From: Favolaschia claudopus
Taxonomy: Eukaryota; Basidiomycota; Agaricomycetes; Agaricales; Mycenaceae
Length of the DNA stretch: 64,000 nucleotides
Reading direction: 5' to 3'
Assembly: GCA_037176885.1 (NCBI GenBank)
Contig: JAWWNJ010000022.1
Location: forward strand, 372,001 to 436,000
Shown: positions 45,834 to 55,855 of the stretch, piece by piece
Position numbering within the stretch: position 1 is the first letter of the stretch
How the letters are laid out: every line of letters begins with the position of its first letter
Made by a program: the position numbers and the translations under genes
The notes under the pieces: generated by a model
What the model was told of the DNA's origin: nothing
What the model saw: only the letters and a program-made list of their open reading frames with translations
Databases searched by the model: none

Positions 45834-48800
45834 TTAAGCGTCAGCGGTAGCGCTGGGGCAGTCGCGCGAGATGTGTCTGCAGAGGAAAGAGATCAGCAAG
45901 GAGTTCGGGGAAACTTGGGGCTCGGAGCGCAAAGGGAAGGGGGAAATCGAGGTAAAGTTTTGGAGAGGGAGAGGAAGGGAAGGAGGACCGACAGCCCATG
46001 TCGGCGGAACTCGTCTTCCCACAACCGTAGATGAAGAAGGAGAACCTCCACGGAAAGGGTGACTCATGACCACAGGTAAAGGCGCCGATGCGGTACACAA
46101 AGCGCGGCGGTACAGGACCATATAACGCCAGCCAAGCGAGGAGAAACGGTACTTCTGCTTCTTCCGCTCGTCGATGTGCTTGAATATCCACACCCTAAAA
46201 GCGCCGCTCCCCGATGGGCGATCATCGTCATCGCAGCTCGCCCTTGAGGAACACACTTGTCGGTGGCACTCGAGGTCACAACGCCCACTGGCCGGCCACG
46301 ACCCAAACGAATACCAAGGAGAAAAATGAGACGAAAGATCGAAGAAGGCAGCGGCTCCCGGGGACGTAGGAGCGTTTGCTGCCTGGTGAAGCAAGACAGC
46401 AGGTAAGGTCGTAGATCGCATGAATTAGATACGAATATCGGGGCACGAACGACGAAGCTTCGATCGCCCACAAACGCGTCCGGGGGGAAGATTTACGACA
46501 CCGCCTCACGACGACGCAGGAGAACTACCGTCCGCCAACCGTCGTTGCCGTCATTCAGACTCCCGCCGTCTTCGTCACCTCGCGCTTCGTGGACCGTCCC
46601 TCGCAATGCAGGAAACGCCCAACGGGTATGCACCACCACCGCCGACACCGCCGCAGCCACTACCACGATAGCGCATTGAGACGTCGTCCATCCAGCCATC
46701 ATGTCCCGCCATTCTCGTCACCACGTTCTTGTCGCAGACATTGGCCATCGCACTTATGAACGAGGACGTCGCGAATCTCGCGCCTGTCGAGCGAGCCCAA
46801 CATCTCCCGAAACAACAAAAACGAGAAGAGCCGGGAACCACAACGAACAAAAAAGCACAGATAGCGAAAGGAAGGAGGAGAATACCGAGAACGAAAACGA
46901 AAACGAAGACAAAGCATCAAGAAAACAGAGAACGCACCCTTCACTTCCGCACGTGTAACACGCGCGCTTTTGTGCCTGGGGGCAGTCGCGGCTGACGTGG
47001 CCCTGTGGAGGAAAAGTGTCATCAGTAAACAGTATTGGTGTCGATGAAGATGGAGAAGGAGGAAGAGAGTGGACGAGGGGAAAGAGGAGCATGCTTGGGG
47101 CGAAGACGATCATACACCGGACACGAAAACGTCAGAAAGGGACGTCGTACGCCCGCTAGAGGCCACCCACGGAGACGTCGCGAGAGAGTACAGTGCGCTG
47201 CAGCATAGCGTAGGGTCGACCGCACGAAGACGGCGTGGAGCCGCAGGGGAACGATTGAGAGGAAAAAGGGACGCTGGAGTTATATAGATCCCCCGCAATC
47301 ACCCAGAGTGATAAATGCCTCATCCAAAGACGAGACACTCGCCCCATCCCCCTGATCACCCGCAGACATTTCCCCGCGTTGTATACGTGACAAGGAGGAG
47401 CGGGAGATAGACACGTTCCCGCCACCGGGACTGTATGCACATGGAGAGCGAGGAAGCAGGCGAGCAAGAAAGCGGGGGCCCGAATTGGACAAATCAATGA
47501 GCCAGACGACAGCGTAGAGCGCATAGCTACTATTCAGCCATAAACCGTACGGAAGCGAGGCGAGGACGAAGCCGATGCTCGTTGCGCATGCGCAATCTCG
47601 TCTGGGACTGTGTCGCACCAACGCCGCCGACGGGGAGAGAACACAGGCCCCGCAGCTCGCTAGCAGTGTCCCAGTAGTGGCACGATGGGGAGGAGGAGGA
47701 AGCCCTGCTTCTGCGCGCCGTAGATGCGATTAGAAACATCGCGGACCGCATCGATACGATGGGTCCCGACTCTCGCCCCTCGATAGACATCAATGCAGGA
47801 CGGGGTCGCCCTAACGCGCCACAGTTCCGCCACCCATCGTATCCGTATCCATACAGCTCAACCGGCCAAGCTAGTGGGAAACCACAAAACCCCTCTCAGC
47901 CTTGACCCTCCACCCTCACCCCAGCTCCAAAACAAAAACAAAACAAAAAAACCGTGCACTCACCACAGTCCCACAGTTATAACACTTGCTCCCCTGCACG
48001 CAATCGCGGCTCATATGGCCGACGCCGCCGCAGGTGTAGCAGGTCTTGCTCGAGGAGCCGCCGAACCCACCGCCTCCGCCTCTCTCGCTGTTGTAGCCGC
48101 CGCCACCGCCGCCAGAGTTGTTGAAGGCGCCGTAGGAGCTGGGGAGGGGGTTAGCGGGGGTGCGAAGTGAAAGGTTACAGAGAACTGGAGGGCGGGGCAA
48201 ATGGCAGAAGTGAGGAGAAGAGACTCACCCTGCCTCAGGGCACGACCTTGCAATGTGGCCCGTCTTTCCGCAGCGGTAGCATTCGGGCCCGCCTGCGCGT
48301 CCGCCGCCGCCGCCGCCGGTGCTGCTGGCGGCCTCGGGGCATTCGCGGGACTACAGGATTGGTCAGCGTCAGAACATATTGTATGGGAAAGACGCACAAT
48401 ATGTCCCTCCTTGTTGCACTTGTAGCACGTCTTGGGTTTGGCTTCGGCGGTGCAATCGCGCGAGACGTGGCCCTCCAAGCCGCAGTTGTAGCTGGATCAC
48501 ACAAACGTACAATTAGCTAGGCAAAGCTTGGGAGAGGGCGATGGACGCACCAGGTAGGAGTGCCGGCTTTAGGGCAGGCGGCGGCTTGGTGGCCGACTGT
48601 GGTTTGGCCGAGAAAGTTCAGGATGCGATTAAAGATGCCATCGCCGCCATCGTCCCGTTCCCAATTTTTTGTAGATGCAGACAAGAAAAAATCGACATCG
48701 CCAGAATCCAGAATCGCAAACGTCCCCAGAAAGAAGAATGATCGTCCACGTCCACGATTCGTTTTTCGTCCCCAATTTTCGTATCGCATAGATCGATTTT

Positions 48801-49049
48801 TACAGCCAGAATCATTGGAAAGCAGGATTAGATTATATTCGCCCCAAGCAGCAGCAAACGTCCCCGGATTTTGTAGGGTATGAAGGGATGATGTTTTTAA
48901 GTGGTATATAGAAGAAAAAAACAGACAAGCACCGTCAGCACTCGTCCCCGATATAAGTAAGAGAGAGGGTAATTCAAGGAGAAAAGGGGCAGCGACAACG
49001 ACAACGACAACGCACAGCCTCCACAGTTGAAACATCCTCGACCAGACAT
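45834..49049 (-). CDS. GIS2: CCHC zinc-knuckle nucleic-acid-binding protein (GIS2/CNBP type)
   Basis: Cytosolic/nuclear protein of the GIS2/CNBP/Byr3 family, which binds single-stranded DNA and mRNA and affects translation. Seven exons: MSGRGCFNCGG (49049-49016), then a 46-nt exon near 48.6 kb, and others to 45834. Spliced, it has seven C-x2-C-x4-H-x4-C knuckles: CFNCGGFGHQAAAC, CYNCGLEGHVSRDC, CYKCNKEGHISREC, CYRCGKTGHIARSC, CYTCGGVGHMSRDC, CYNCGTVGHVSRDC, CYTCGSEGHISRDC, with a Gly-rich linker between knuckles 4 and 5. Most junctions fall inside a knuckle. Tail is PSATADA. Introns 47003-47963 (961 nt) and 45877-46937 (1061 nt), and one of about 400 nt after exon 1, are far longer than others in this window. 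The symbol is by family, not a proven orthology. Confidence 0.88.
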
Positions 49050-50003
49050 CTTTTTCTCTTCTCTTCTTCTCTTTGTTAGACCTTCACTGGGGCTTTTTCG
49101 CGGGTTTGCTGGCGAAGTGGAGGAGCGGGAAAGGGTGCAGTATAAGGCAGTGCGTAACGCAGGTCACAGAACAATATCGTGTGACTGATCAGTTGATGTC
49201 ACAATTTTCGGGACACGCCGGCTGGATTTTCAACAAAATAAGTAAATCAGTAATTGTGCAGAACAAATGCTCAGGAAGACTGCAGAAAAAGACGAGACAG
49301 CAGTGCTATTTGGACCCAGATGCTTCAACCATCTGCCCGATGAAGTTCGAAGCCCCAACAATTTTCAACACAATTTCAACATTTTCTGGTTTTCAGAGAT
49401 ATTTTTTGGGAGGGAAACTCTGTAGACGATGACAGGAAGAAGCAAAGCGATACCCGCAGATTCGCAACCCAGATCGAACAAAAGCAAAAAGAAAAATAGG
49501 ACCGTCGCCTGGAAGCTGCCGGCGATGGCGGGAGTTGATCCAAGGACGAAATTCTTGCAACGTCCGAGGGACTGCTCGGCATCGGGAACACAACAGTTCT
49601 ACCAGAGCGACGTGGAAGATCCGCTAACATAGCGTCGGAGTCTCGCGTAATATCACAGGGAACAGCAACACAAATTCACATAATCAATCTTCTGGTAAAA
49701 GAGGTGGGCCGAGTTCCGAGACTGAAGTTCAAACTTCTTAGTATTTAATTTCTGTAAACCTCGCATGTTGGCCCGAGATGTAGGTACAGACCTATGTGCA
49801 TGGGTTTTCTCCCGTTCTTCCAGATTTCTGAGTCCTGACCTATGGGCACGAGTTTTCTTCCGCAAACAATGCGTGGAAATTTTAAAACTTCGGGCACGTA
49901 TCAGTTGACAGTAGAATGCGATCGAATCAAAGACAAGCTCACTTACAAGCTAGAAAGCAACGCTCTGTGCCAATCATTTGTCGAGCAAGTATTGCGTGCC
50001 TAA
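49050..50003. other. intergenic with a duplicated fragment
   Basis: Promoter of the CCHC gene on the left; the middle (49313-49620) is a degenerate copy of sequence found at 51564-51885. No intact gene. Confidence 0.5.
49313..49620 (+). repeat. diverged duplicate of the 51.6-51.9 kb segment
   Basis: Shared landmarks in the same order and orientation as 51564-51885: ATGCTTCAACCAT-TGCCCGA, TCTGGTTTTCA, a block ending CTGGAAGCTGCCGGCG, and CAGAGCGACGTGG. The copy at 51.6 kb contains an extra ~35 bp after GGGAGTTGA. Minus-strand translations of both (AFVRSGLRICGYRFAS and AFVYSGLRVCGYVFDS) remain similar, so the source may have been coding. Confidence 0.6.
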
Positions 50004-50958
50004 TCATCTGCAGTTGAAGCCACAGACAACATATAGTATGAGCAAGGGAATCAACTCACATTCAATTCCGCCCTTGAGCTTTTTAGCAACGAATCGCTCT
50101 GCCCGCGTCCAAATATCGTCGCCACCCCACACACCACTGTCCCAATTATCCGAGAAGTCAGATACCCGAGCTACCACCACGCGCAGATCGTTTGTAGTAA
50201 GATCTTTTGCGAACACTTCCGCGCTGCCAACGAAGACTGGATTCAGAGTCCAAAAAGCGGCGATGATTACACGAAGGTTGGAACAGTATTGCAGAATCAG
50301 ATCGAGAAGAATGTCGCATAGGTTATCTGCGAGGCACAGGTGGGTGAGCGCAGGCAGTGAAGCTAGGTAAGCACAGTCTTCCCAAGCTATGGGCTCGGAG
50401 TCGTGGTCCGAAGGGTAAAGCTCCAAGTGAGTCACTGAATGAAGCATCGGTCGATGCAAGATCAACCTCGCCCATTCTGCGACGTTCTCAGAAACCCAGA
50501 GATTCATTCTTTGTATTTTCATCGCGTCGAGTATAGGAAGGATCTCGGTGGGGAGGTCTCCATCCCAAAAGAGGGAAATGATGTTAGTGTAGCGGGCAAG
50601 GAGATCAATCGTTTGATCCTTCAGAGAACTGAAATATTCCACAAAGACATGGCGCACGAAATTGGGTGGTTTAGAATGAAAGGCGAGCATGCACGGGTCG
50701 CTGTCCAAGTCGCTATTGTCTATTGTGAAGACCCGGTAGAGAAGCGGTTCAAGCCTGTCAGATAGCGGTAAGTTTTCAGATTGAAGGCTCTCAAGCCCGG
50801 ACTTGTAGCCTGCAAGCCACCCTGGGCTCGAGACAAATCACTCACCATCGATGGACCCGTCGACAAACTCGAAGTAGAAGAGGAATGAGAGACCTATCGT
50901 CCCATGCAGCAATCTCAAAGATTTCCCGTTCGAGCTCGGGGGGGAATACTGGATTCAT
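50004..50958 (-). CDS. F-box-like protein, family A copy 5
   Basis: Mirror-image relative of copy 3. Start at 50958 (MNPVFPPELEREIFEIAAWD, DRSLIPLLLRVCRRVHRW), chosen because copy 3 starts at the matching position although an in-frame Met lies upstream at 51072. The Trp-splitting intron (about 50750-50850) leads to LEPLLYRVFTIDNSD, then SKPPNFVRHVFVEYFSSLKD, MLHSVTHLELYPS, LPALTHLCLADNLCDILLDL and the end motif GVWGGDDIWTRAERFVAKKL, KGGIE. The last intron can be spliced or read through; either way the stop is near 50000. Intact. Differences from copy 3 are spread through the protein, so the duplication is not brand new. Function unknown. Confidence 0.78.
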
Positions 50959-51088
50959 TTGGCCGTCCGCTTTGCCAATTTGTAGCGGGACAACTTGAGA
51001 CAAACTTGAGAGCAAGGTCACGGTTGATGATTCAGATGAAAGAGAGTGAATTGACAGCGTGGGCGATATCAAAGCATCACTTTCACGG
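50959..51088. promoter_or_regulatory. short bidirectional promoter, copy 2 (inverted)
   Basis: On the minus strand it repeats TGATATCGCCCACGCTGTCA and CCCGCTACAAATTGGCAAAG from the 37753-37870 spacer, with one change in the TATA-like core (TATAAATT to TACAAATT) and a small duplication around TCAAGTT-GTC. Confidence 0.5.
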
Positions 51089-51557
51089 GGAAGAATTTAT
51101 GTAAATGTCCTCTTGCTCTCGGGGCACGAAACATACTGTAATCCTGGAATCAAGACGATATTTTATCAGCAGGATCATCGTTATGTTTCACTGCACTTGA
51201 TTTTTCTCCCAGAAGAGTTCAGAATTTTTCGTGGGTCGAATTGGTCAGCTTCTGATCCGACACACGACTCGGAACCGGCGTTTCGGCGGCCCGTGGCGTT
51301 ACGGTTACTTCCTCTTTTTCTTCGCAATGGGGTCTCTTGGGTATGGATGCGGCGCAAGATCCTTCAATGCCCTCAATACCCAGCTTTCTGAAGTCTCCGC
51401 CTTCCCTGCTTCCTCACGAGCTATGAACATCATATTGGACTTGTTGCCCAACGAAGAGCTTCTCCGGAGTCCGGACTGCCTGCGTCTCTCGAGCTTGGAC
51501 CGAGCGTTCAATCACCTTGTAAACGCAGAAATAGATGATTTTTCTCTTGAGCTTTGA
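51089..51557 (+). pseudogene. gene X copy 2, frame-disrupted
   Basis: Homologous to the first exon of gene X at 37.7 kb: VLLLSGHET, NPGIKTIF, SASDPT and FFFAMG are shared, but in different frames here. No single frame spans it: the first part reads in one frame to about 51390, the F-box-like part (NIILDLLPNEELLRSPDCLR, LSSLDRAFNHLV) in another to 51557. Compared with copy 1, GAGCTATGGGACATC has become GAGCTATGAACATC, one base shorter. The ATG of copy 1 is also not preserved. Probably a decayed duplicate. Confidence 0.55.
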
Positions 51558-52327
51558 TGGGTTCAAATGCTTCAACCATTTGCCCGAAGCCCCAAGCTCA
51601 GTACTAAATCGGGTTTGAACATCTCTGGTTTTCACACTTACAAACCGGTAATAGCACCAGAGAAACTCTGAAAGCGATGGAAAGAATCAAAAACATACCC
51701 GCACACTCGTAACCCAGAATAAACAAAAGCGAAATAAAATAAGACCGTCCCCTGGAAGCTGCCGGCGGTGTCGGGAGTTGAACATCCAATGTATGAACCC
51801 AAGACGATCCAACTGAACGTCACGCCTAGGGACTCCTCGCCATCAGCAGGAACACAACAGCTCAGCCAGAGCGACGTGGCAGAATCGCTCGAATATCGTT
51901 CAGGCCACAAAGTGCACCCACCCCGATAGGTAATTGATCAACGGGGTCGAAACTCAGAGTTGGGGAGTTCAAGGTCTGCCGCGGATCCCGGCATGCTTGC
52001 AGGCTGGGTGTGCTGCAACGTGCTAATACGGTGTTTCCCACCTCAGAGTCCTTTTTTTCCTCAGCGGGAACCCGACACTGCAACAGCTCAGTGGCAGCTT
52101 AGCCAAAGCCGAGCTTGCGAGTTTGGCCGAGTGTACGGAAGCGCACCGGATCATGCCGTCTACATTCGCCGACATGATCTTCTTTTCATCTGCGATCAAT
52201 TTTTACACGATAACGCGATCTCGCCGATTCTCGCGCGATTCTATCTATACCGCGCTTCGAACGCCTTTCTTCTCTTCCCCTTCCTATACCATTCTTCGGG
52301 GAGGTCTCCCTGTGGAACGAGTTCACC
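51558..52327. other. intergenic / decayed sequence
   Basis: First half is the duplicated segment (51564-51885); second half is the promoter region of the amino-acid permease. No intact gene. Confidence 0.5.
51564..51885 (+). repeat. diverged duplicate of the 49.3-49.6 kb segment
   Basis: Partner of 49313-49620 (see that entry). It directly follows gene X copy 2, which suggests the 49.3 kb fragment marks a former X copy to the left of family A copy 5. Confidence 0.55.
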
Positions 52328-55238
52328 ATGAGCAAGCAGCCTGCCAGTGAACTTGAAGGTGCCCAAGTAAACGACAAATCCTCAGAAGACCTCCCCGTCC
52401 CCGTCCTCACCCGCGGTACGCAAAATATTGATGATGGAGAGCACTGGCTGGGGTCCGCACAAAACAAGACCGTACGAGGAATGAAGTCTCGCCATTTGAC
52501 GTTTATTGCCATTGGTGAGTCCGTTTTGAGCGTTGTTTGTGGGTTCGGCAGGCAGAAACTGAGTTTTTTGTGGCATTTGTTTCATGCGTGTAGGTGGAAC
52601 GATAGGTGAGGCTCTTTGTTCTGTCAATACAATCTCTCAAATATCTCCTCTAGGCACGGGTTAGTCTCTACCTTGCCTCGCATCGGTTCAGCTCTGACGG
52701 AAAAAAATACTGGAGGTCTCTTCCTCAGCATCGGCTCTTCTGTCGCCACCGCCGGCCCCGCAGGCGCCCTCATCTCTTACGCCCTCGTTGGTCTCTTTGT
52801 ATTCGGAGTGGTCATGACCCTGGGCGAGATGAGTTCGCTCATACCCGTGCGTTCTCATTCAATATTCTGTGCCTCGATTTGAATATTGAAGTCTGCACTA
52901 TAGGTCAGCGGTGCGTTTTCGTAAGTCGCTCCTCTTCCCAAAAGAAAGGATCATAGGCTGACTCGACGCGAAACAGAACTTTCGGCGACCGATTCGTCTC
53001 GCCGTGGCTTGGTGCGACATTAGGATGTAGGTTTTTACCCCATACTTCCATCAATATAATGCGTCATGCATTTGTATCTGACCGCCGATTCTACAGGGAA
53101 CTATTATCTCCAGGTGACCCTCCTCGAAAATAATGCACTGTTAACTCTGAACGACGGAATATTTTAGTGGGCGTTATGTGCGTCCGACATCGGCGTTGAA
53201 GATGTCGAATCAAATACTGATCTTATTCCCCCAGCCATCCCGTCCGAACTCGTAGCAGCAAGTGTCATCCTCTCTTTCTGGACAGATAAACTCCAATCTT
53301 GGTAACAGCTTAATCACATCTCCCTCACCCATCTACTTTCTAAACCAAAGGACGCTCCAGGGAATGGTCCCTCATCATAATCGTCCCCGTAAGTCTCTGA
53401 ATCTCCTTCTCGCTTCTCTTGGTACTTCTCAATCTCAATCCCAGGTATTCGCATTCAACCTTCTCCCCGTTCGCTTCTACGGCGAAGCCGAATTTTATCT
53501 CGCCGCAATCAAAGTCATTCTCGTCCTCCTCTTCATCATCGTCGGGCTCATATACGACTGGGGCGGCGTCATCGGGCACCCCGGTCCTGGGCTGAGTAAC
53601 ATCAGAGACGGGGCGTTCACGGGTGGGTTCGCGGGGACGGCGCAGAGTTTTACTGTGAGTGTCAATTACCAGTAATCTTGGTTGGTAGACGTGATTGAGA
53701 CTTGACGTTGGAGTTCGCGTTCTTCTCATTCGGCGGGGTGCGTGTTTGAGTTTCTTTTGATTGTTTAATTTATCGTAACGAATACTCTCGACTCGAAGGT
53801 CGAGCTCGTAGCGCTAGCAGCCGGTGAAAGCGCGCAACCGCACAAATCCGTCCCGCGAGCGATCAAGGCTACGTTCTTCCGGTTCGTCATCATCCTTCAT
53901 TCTACATCTTGTCTGCACTCAGAATTATCAAGAATCGTCGTATTTTACCTCCTCACTTGTCTCGTCATCGGGTGAATCTGCTTTATCAAAGCTATTGAAA
54001 GATCTGAAATACTAACGAAATCTGAATAGACTGTGTATCAACCACGCAGATGACACGTTATTCGAAGCCTACGATAACTCGGACGTTGCGGTGCGTCTGG
54101 CTCTTCATCTCTGGCTCTTCATCTCCCTCCATTCCTTCTCTCCAAAGCAATTCTAAATCACCCAAATAACTAAATCAATAATATGTCCCCAAGGCCTCCC
54201 CAATTACAATCGTCTTCCAACGCGCGGGCTTCGGCGCCGCAGTGCACCTCGTCAACGCCGTCCTCCTCACTGCCGTCCTCTCCGCAACCAACAGCTGCTT
54301 TTACGCCTCTTCGCGCATGCTGCTCAGTCTCGCGAGGGAGGGGAAAGCACCGCGGATTTTTGGGATGGTGACGAGGAGGGGCGTGCCGGTGCCTGCTTTG
54401 CTGTGAGTTTTCTTTCTCTTTCTACTGACAAGGACAGGTGTGAGCTGATTCGATTGAATCAAAGGCTAACGCTGGCGTTTTCGTGTCTGACGTTCTTGGC
54501 GACAATATGGGGGGAGGGCGTTGCCTTTACTTGGTTCGTTCTTCATATATAATCTTGTCATCTCCTGACATTCGATCTGAATCTTACTTTTTTTTAGGTT
54601 TATCAACCTAACAGGCGTCTCCGCTCTCTTCACATGGATCTCCATCGCCTGCATACACCTTCGCTTCCGGCGCGCCTTCCTCGCCCAACAGCGCCCGCTC
54701 TCCGACCTCCCCTTCCGCGCGCCGTTTGCCCCCGTCTTGGCCATAAGCGCAATTACGCTGGGCTTGCTGATGTTCGCGGCACAGGGGTGGGCGGCGACGA
54801 CGTATGGCGATACGGGAAAGGCGTTGGCGAAGGATGTCCTGGGGGTTTATATTGGCGGTGAGTGCTGAAGCTCATGTTTCTTTCTCTTTACCACACGTTG
54901 ATGATGGCGACGCCGGTAAATTAGTGGTACTCTTCTTCGGCATTGGGATAGGTTTCGCGGTGCATCATAGAATAACGAAACCGGGACTTCCGCTGTTGGT
55001 CCCGCTTTCGGAGGTCGGTTTCCATTCGCTCGTCTTTCATTATTTCTTGCTAAGATGAAAGTATTGCGTTCTTTAGTGTGACTTTGAAACTGGGGCCGTT
55101 TGGGGACGAGGTGGTGGAGAAGCTATGCGCGAGAAAGAGAGGCTGGAAAACTCAGACGAAGAGGGGCTTTCGGTGGTGTCCTATAGGGTGAAAGGCGGAT
55201 GGGCTGTATGGCGCAGAAAGGTGCTGGGATGGATATAA
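52328..55238 (+). CDS. amino-acid permease (APC superfamily, yeast AAT type)
   Basis: Plasma-membrane H+/amino-acid symporter with about 12 helices. Start MSKQPASELEGAQVNDK (52328). The signature GGTIGTGLF is built from exons 52328-52514, 52594-52605 (12 nt), 52654-52659 (6 nt) and the exon from 52716, all phase 1. Further microexons 52904-52920 (17 nt, VSGAFS), 53097-53113 (17 nt, WNYYLQ) and 53168-53177 (10 nt, WAL) follow, giving LGWNYYLQWALSIPSELVAA. Later regions are typical: AFNLLPVRFYGEAEFYLAAI, GVELVALAAGESAQPHKSVP with RAIKATFFR, NAVLLTAVLSATNSCFYASS, RMLLSLAREGKAPRIFG, WFINLTGVSALFTWISIACI. C-tail ends WRRKVLGWI at 55238. Broad family call is firm; substrate range is not readable. 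Confidence 0.9.
52594..52659 (+). other. 12-nt and 6-nt microexons of the permease
   Basis: Exon 52594-52605 (GTGGAACGATAG) and exon 52654-52659 (GCACGG) are each flanked by AG and GT and together supply G-T-I-G-T of the conserved GGTIGTGLF motif. Without them the frame is kept but the substrate-binding motif is lost. Confidence 0.8.
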
Positions 55239-55855
55239 GCTAGACTACGATGGTGATTGAAGCCTCAGGGTACTAGGGTTTGACGCTCCCTTGGTTAATT
55301 TAGGACAGGTTACGTGCCGATGATGCCGATCGACGTTGGTGTTATGTGGCTGCAACGTCCGATCAGCGCGCTGAAAGCACTTGGACAAAACTTTCATCAG
55401 CATTCCAAATTTTCAAGGGAACTGTTCCTTAGGGTTCCTAAATTGCTTGCGATATCCCTTCCGCAAGATGTTCTGGCTTCGGCCACCTCTCGCTATGTCT
55501 ACTTTGCTCTACCACCCCGGTCCACCCCTCCCTGGTGCTTTAGCTTTTTTGTGCCACGACGAACATCAGGTCGGGTCGTCGGCGAAAACCGCGAAGTGAC
55601 TCAGTCTGGGAAAGTCTGAGCTGAGGTTTACAAGTGAATCGCCGCCAAGGGTCACCGGTGACGATGCAAGACGACAATCTGCCACAGCCAGCGCGCTGAG
55701 CCTCAGAGTGTAATCTTTTTGTCTCTCTGTCACATGTGAGTGCGCCTACAATGATGGATATTGAGTATAACTGGAATTGAAGGGCCACGCTGGTAATTAG
55801 AATCTAGTTGCATTACAGATAAGTTAAACGAATGTTTGCTTTGCGACGACTCTTT
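55239..55855. other. intergenic, convergent 3' ends
   Basis: Between the permease (+) and the GMC oxidoreductase (-). Only short frames. Confidence 0.5.

Noticed and set aside
45834..46421. 195-codon minus-strand frame ending in the last CCHC exon
   Set aside because: Splicing at 45876 completes knuckle 7 precisely (CYTCGSEG-HISRDC), so the upstream part is taken as intron, though mentioned as a possible alternative exon.
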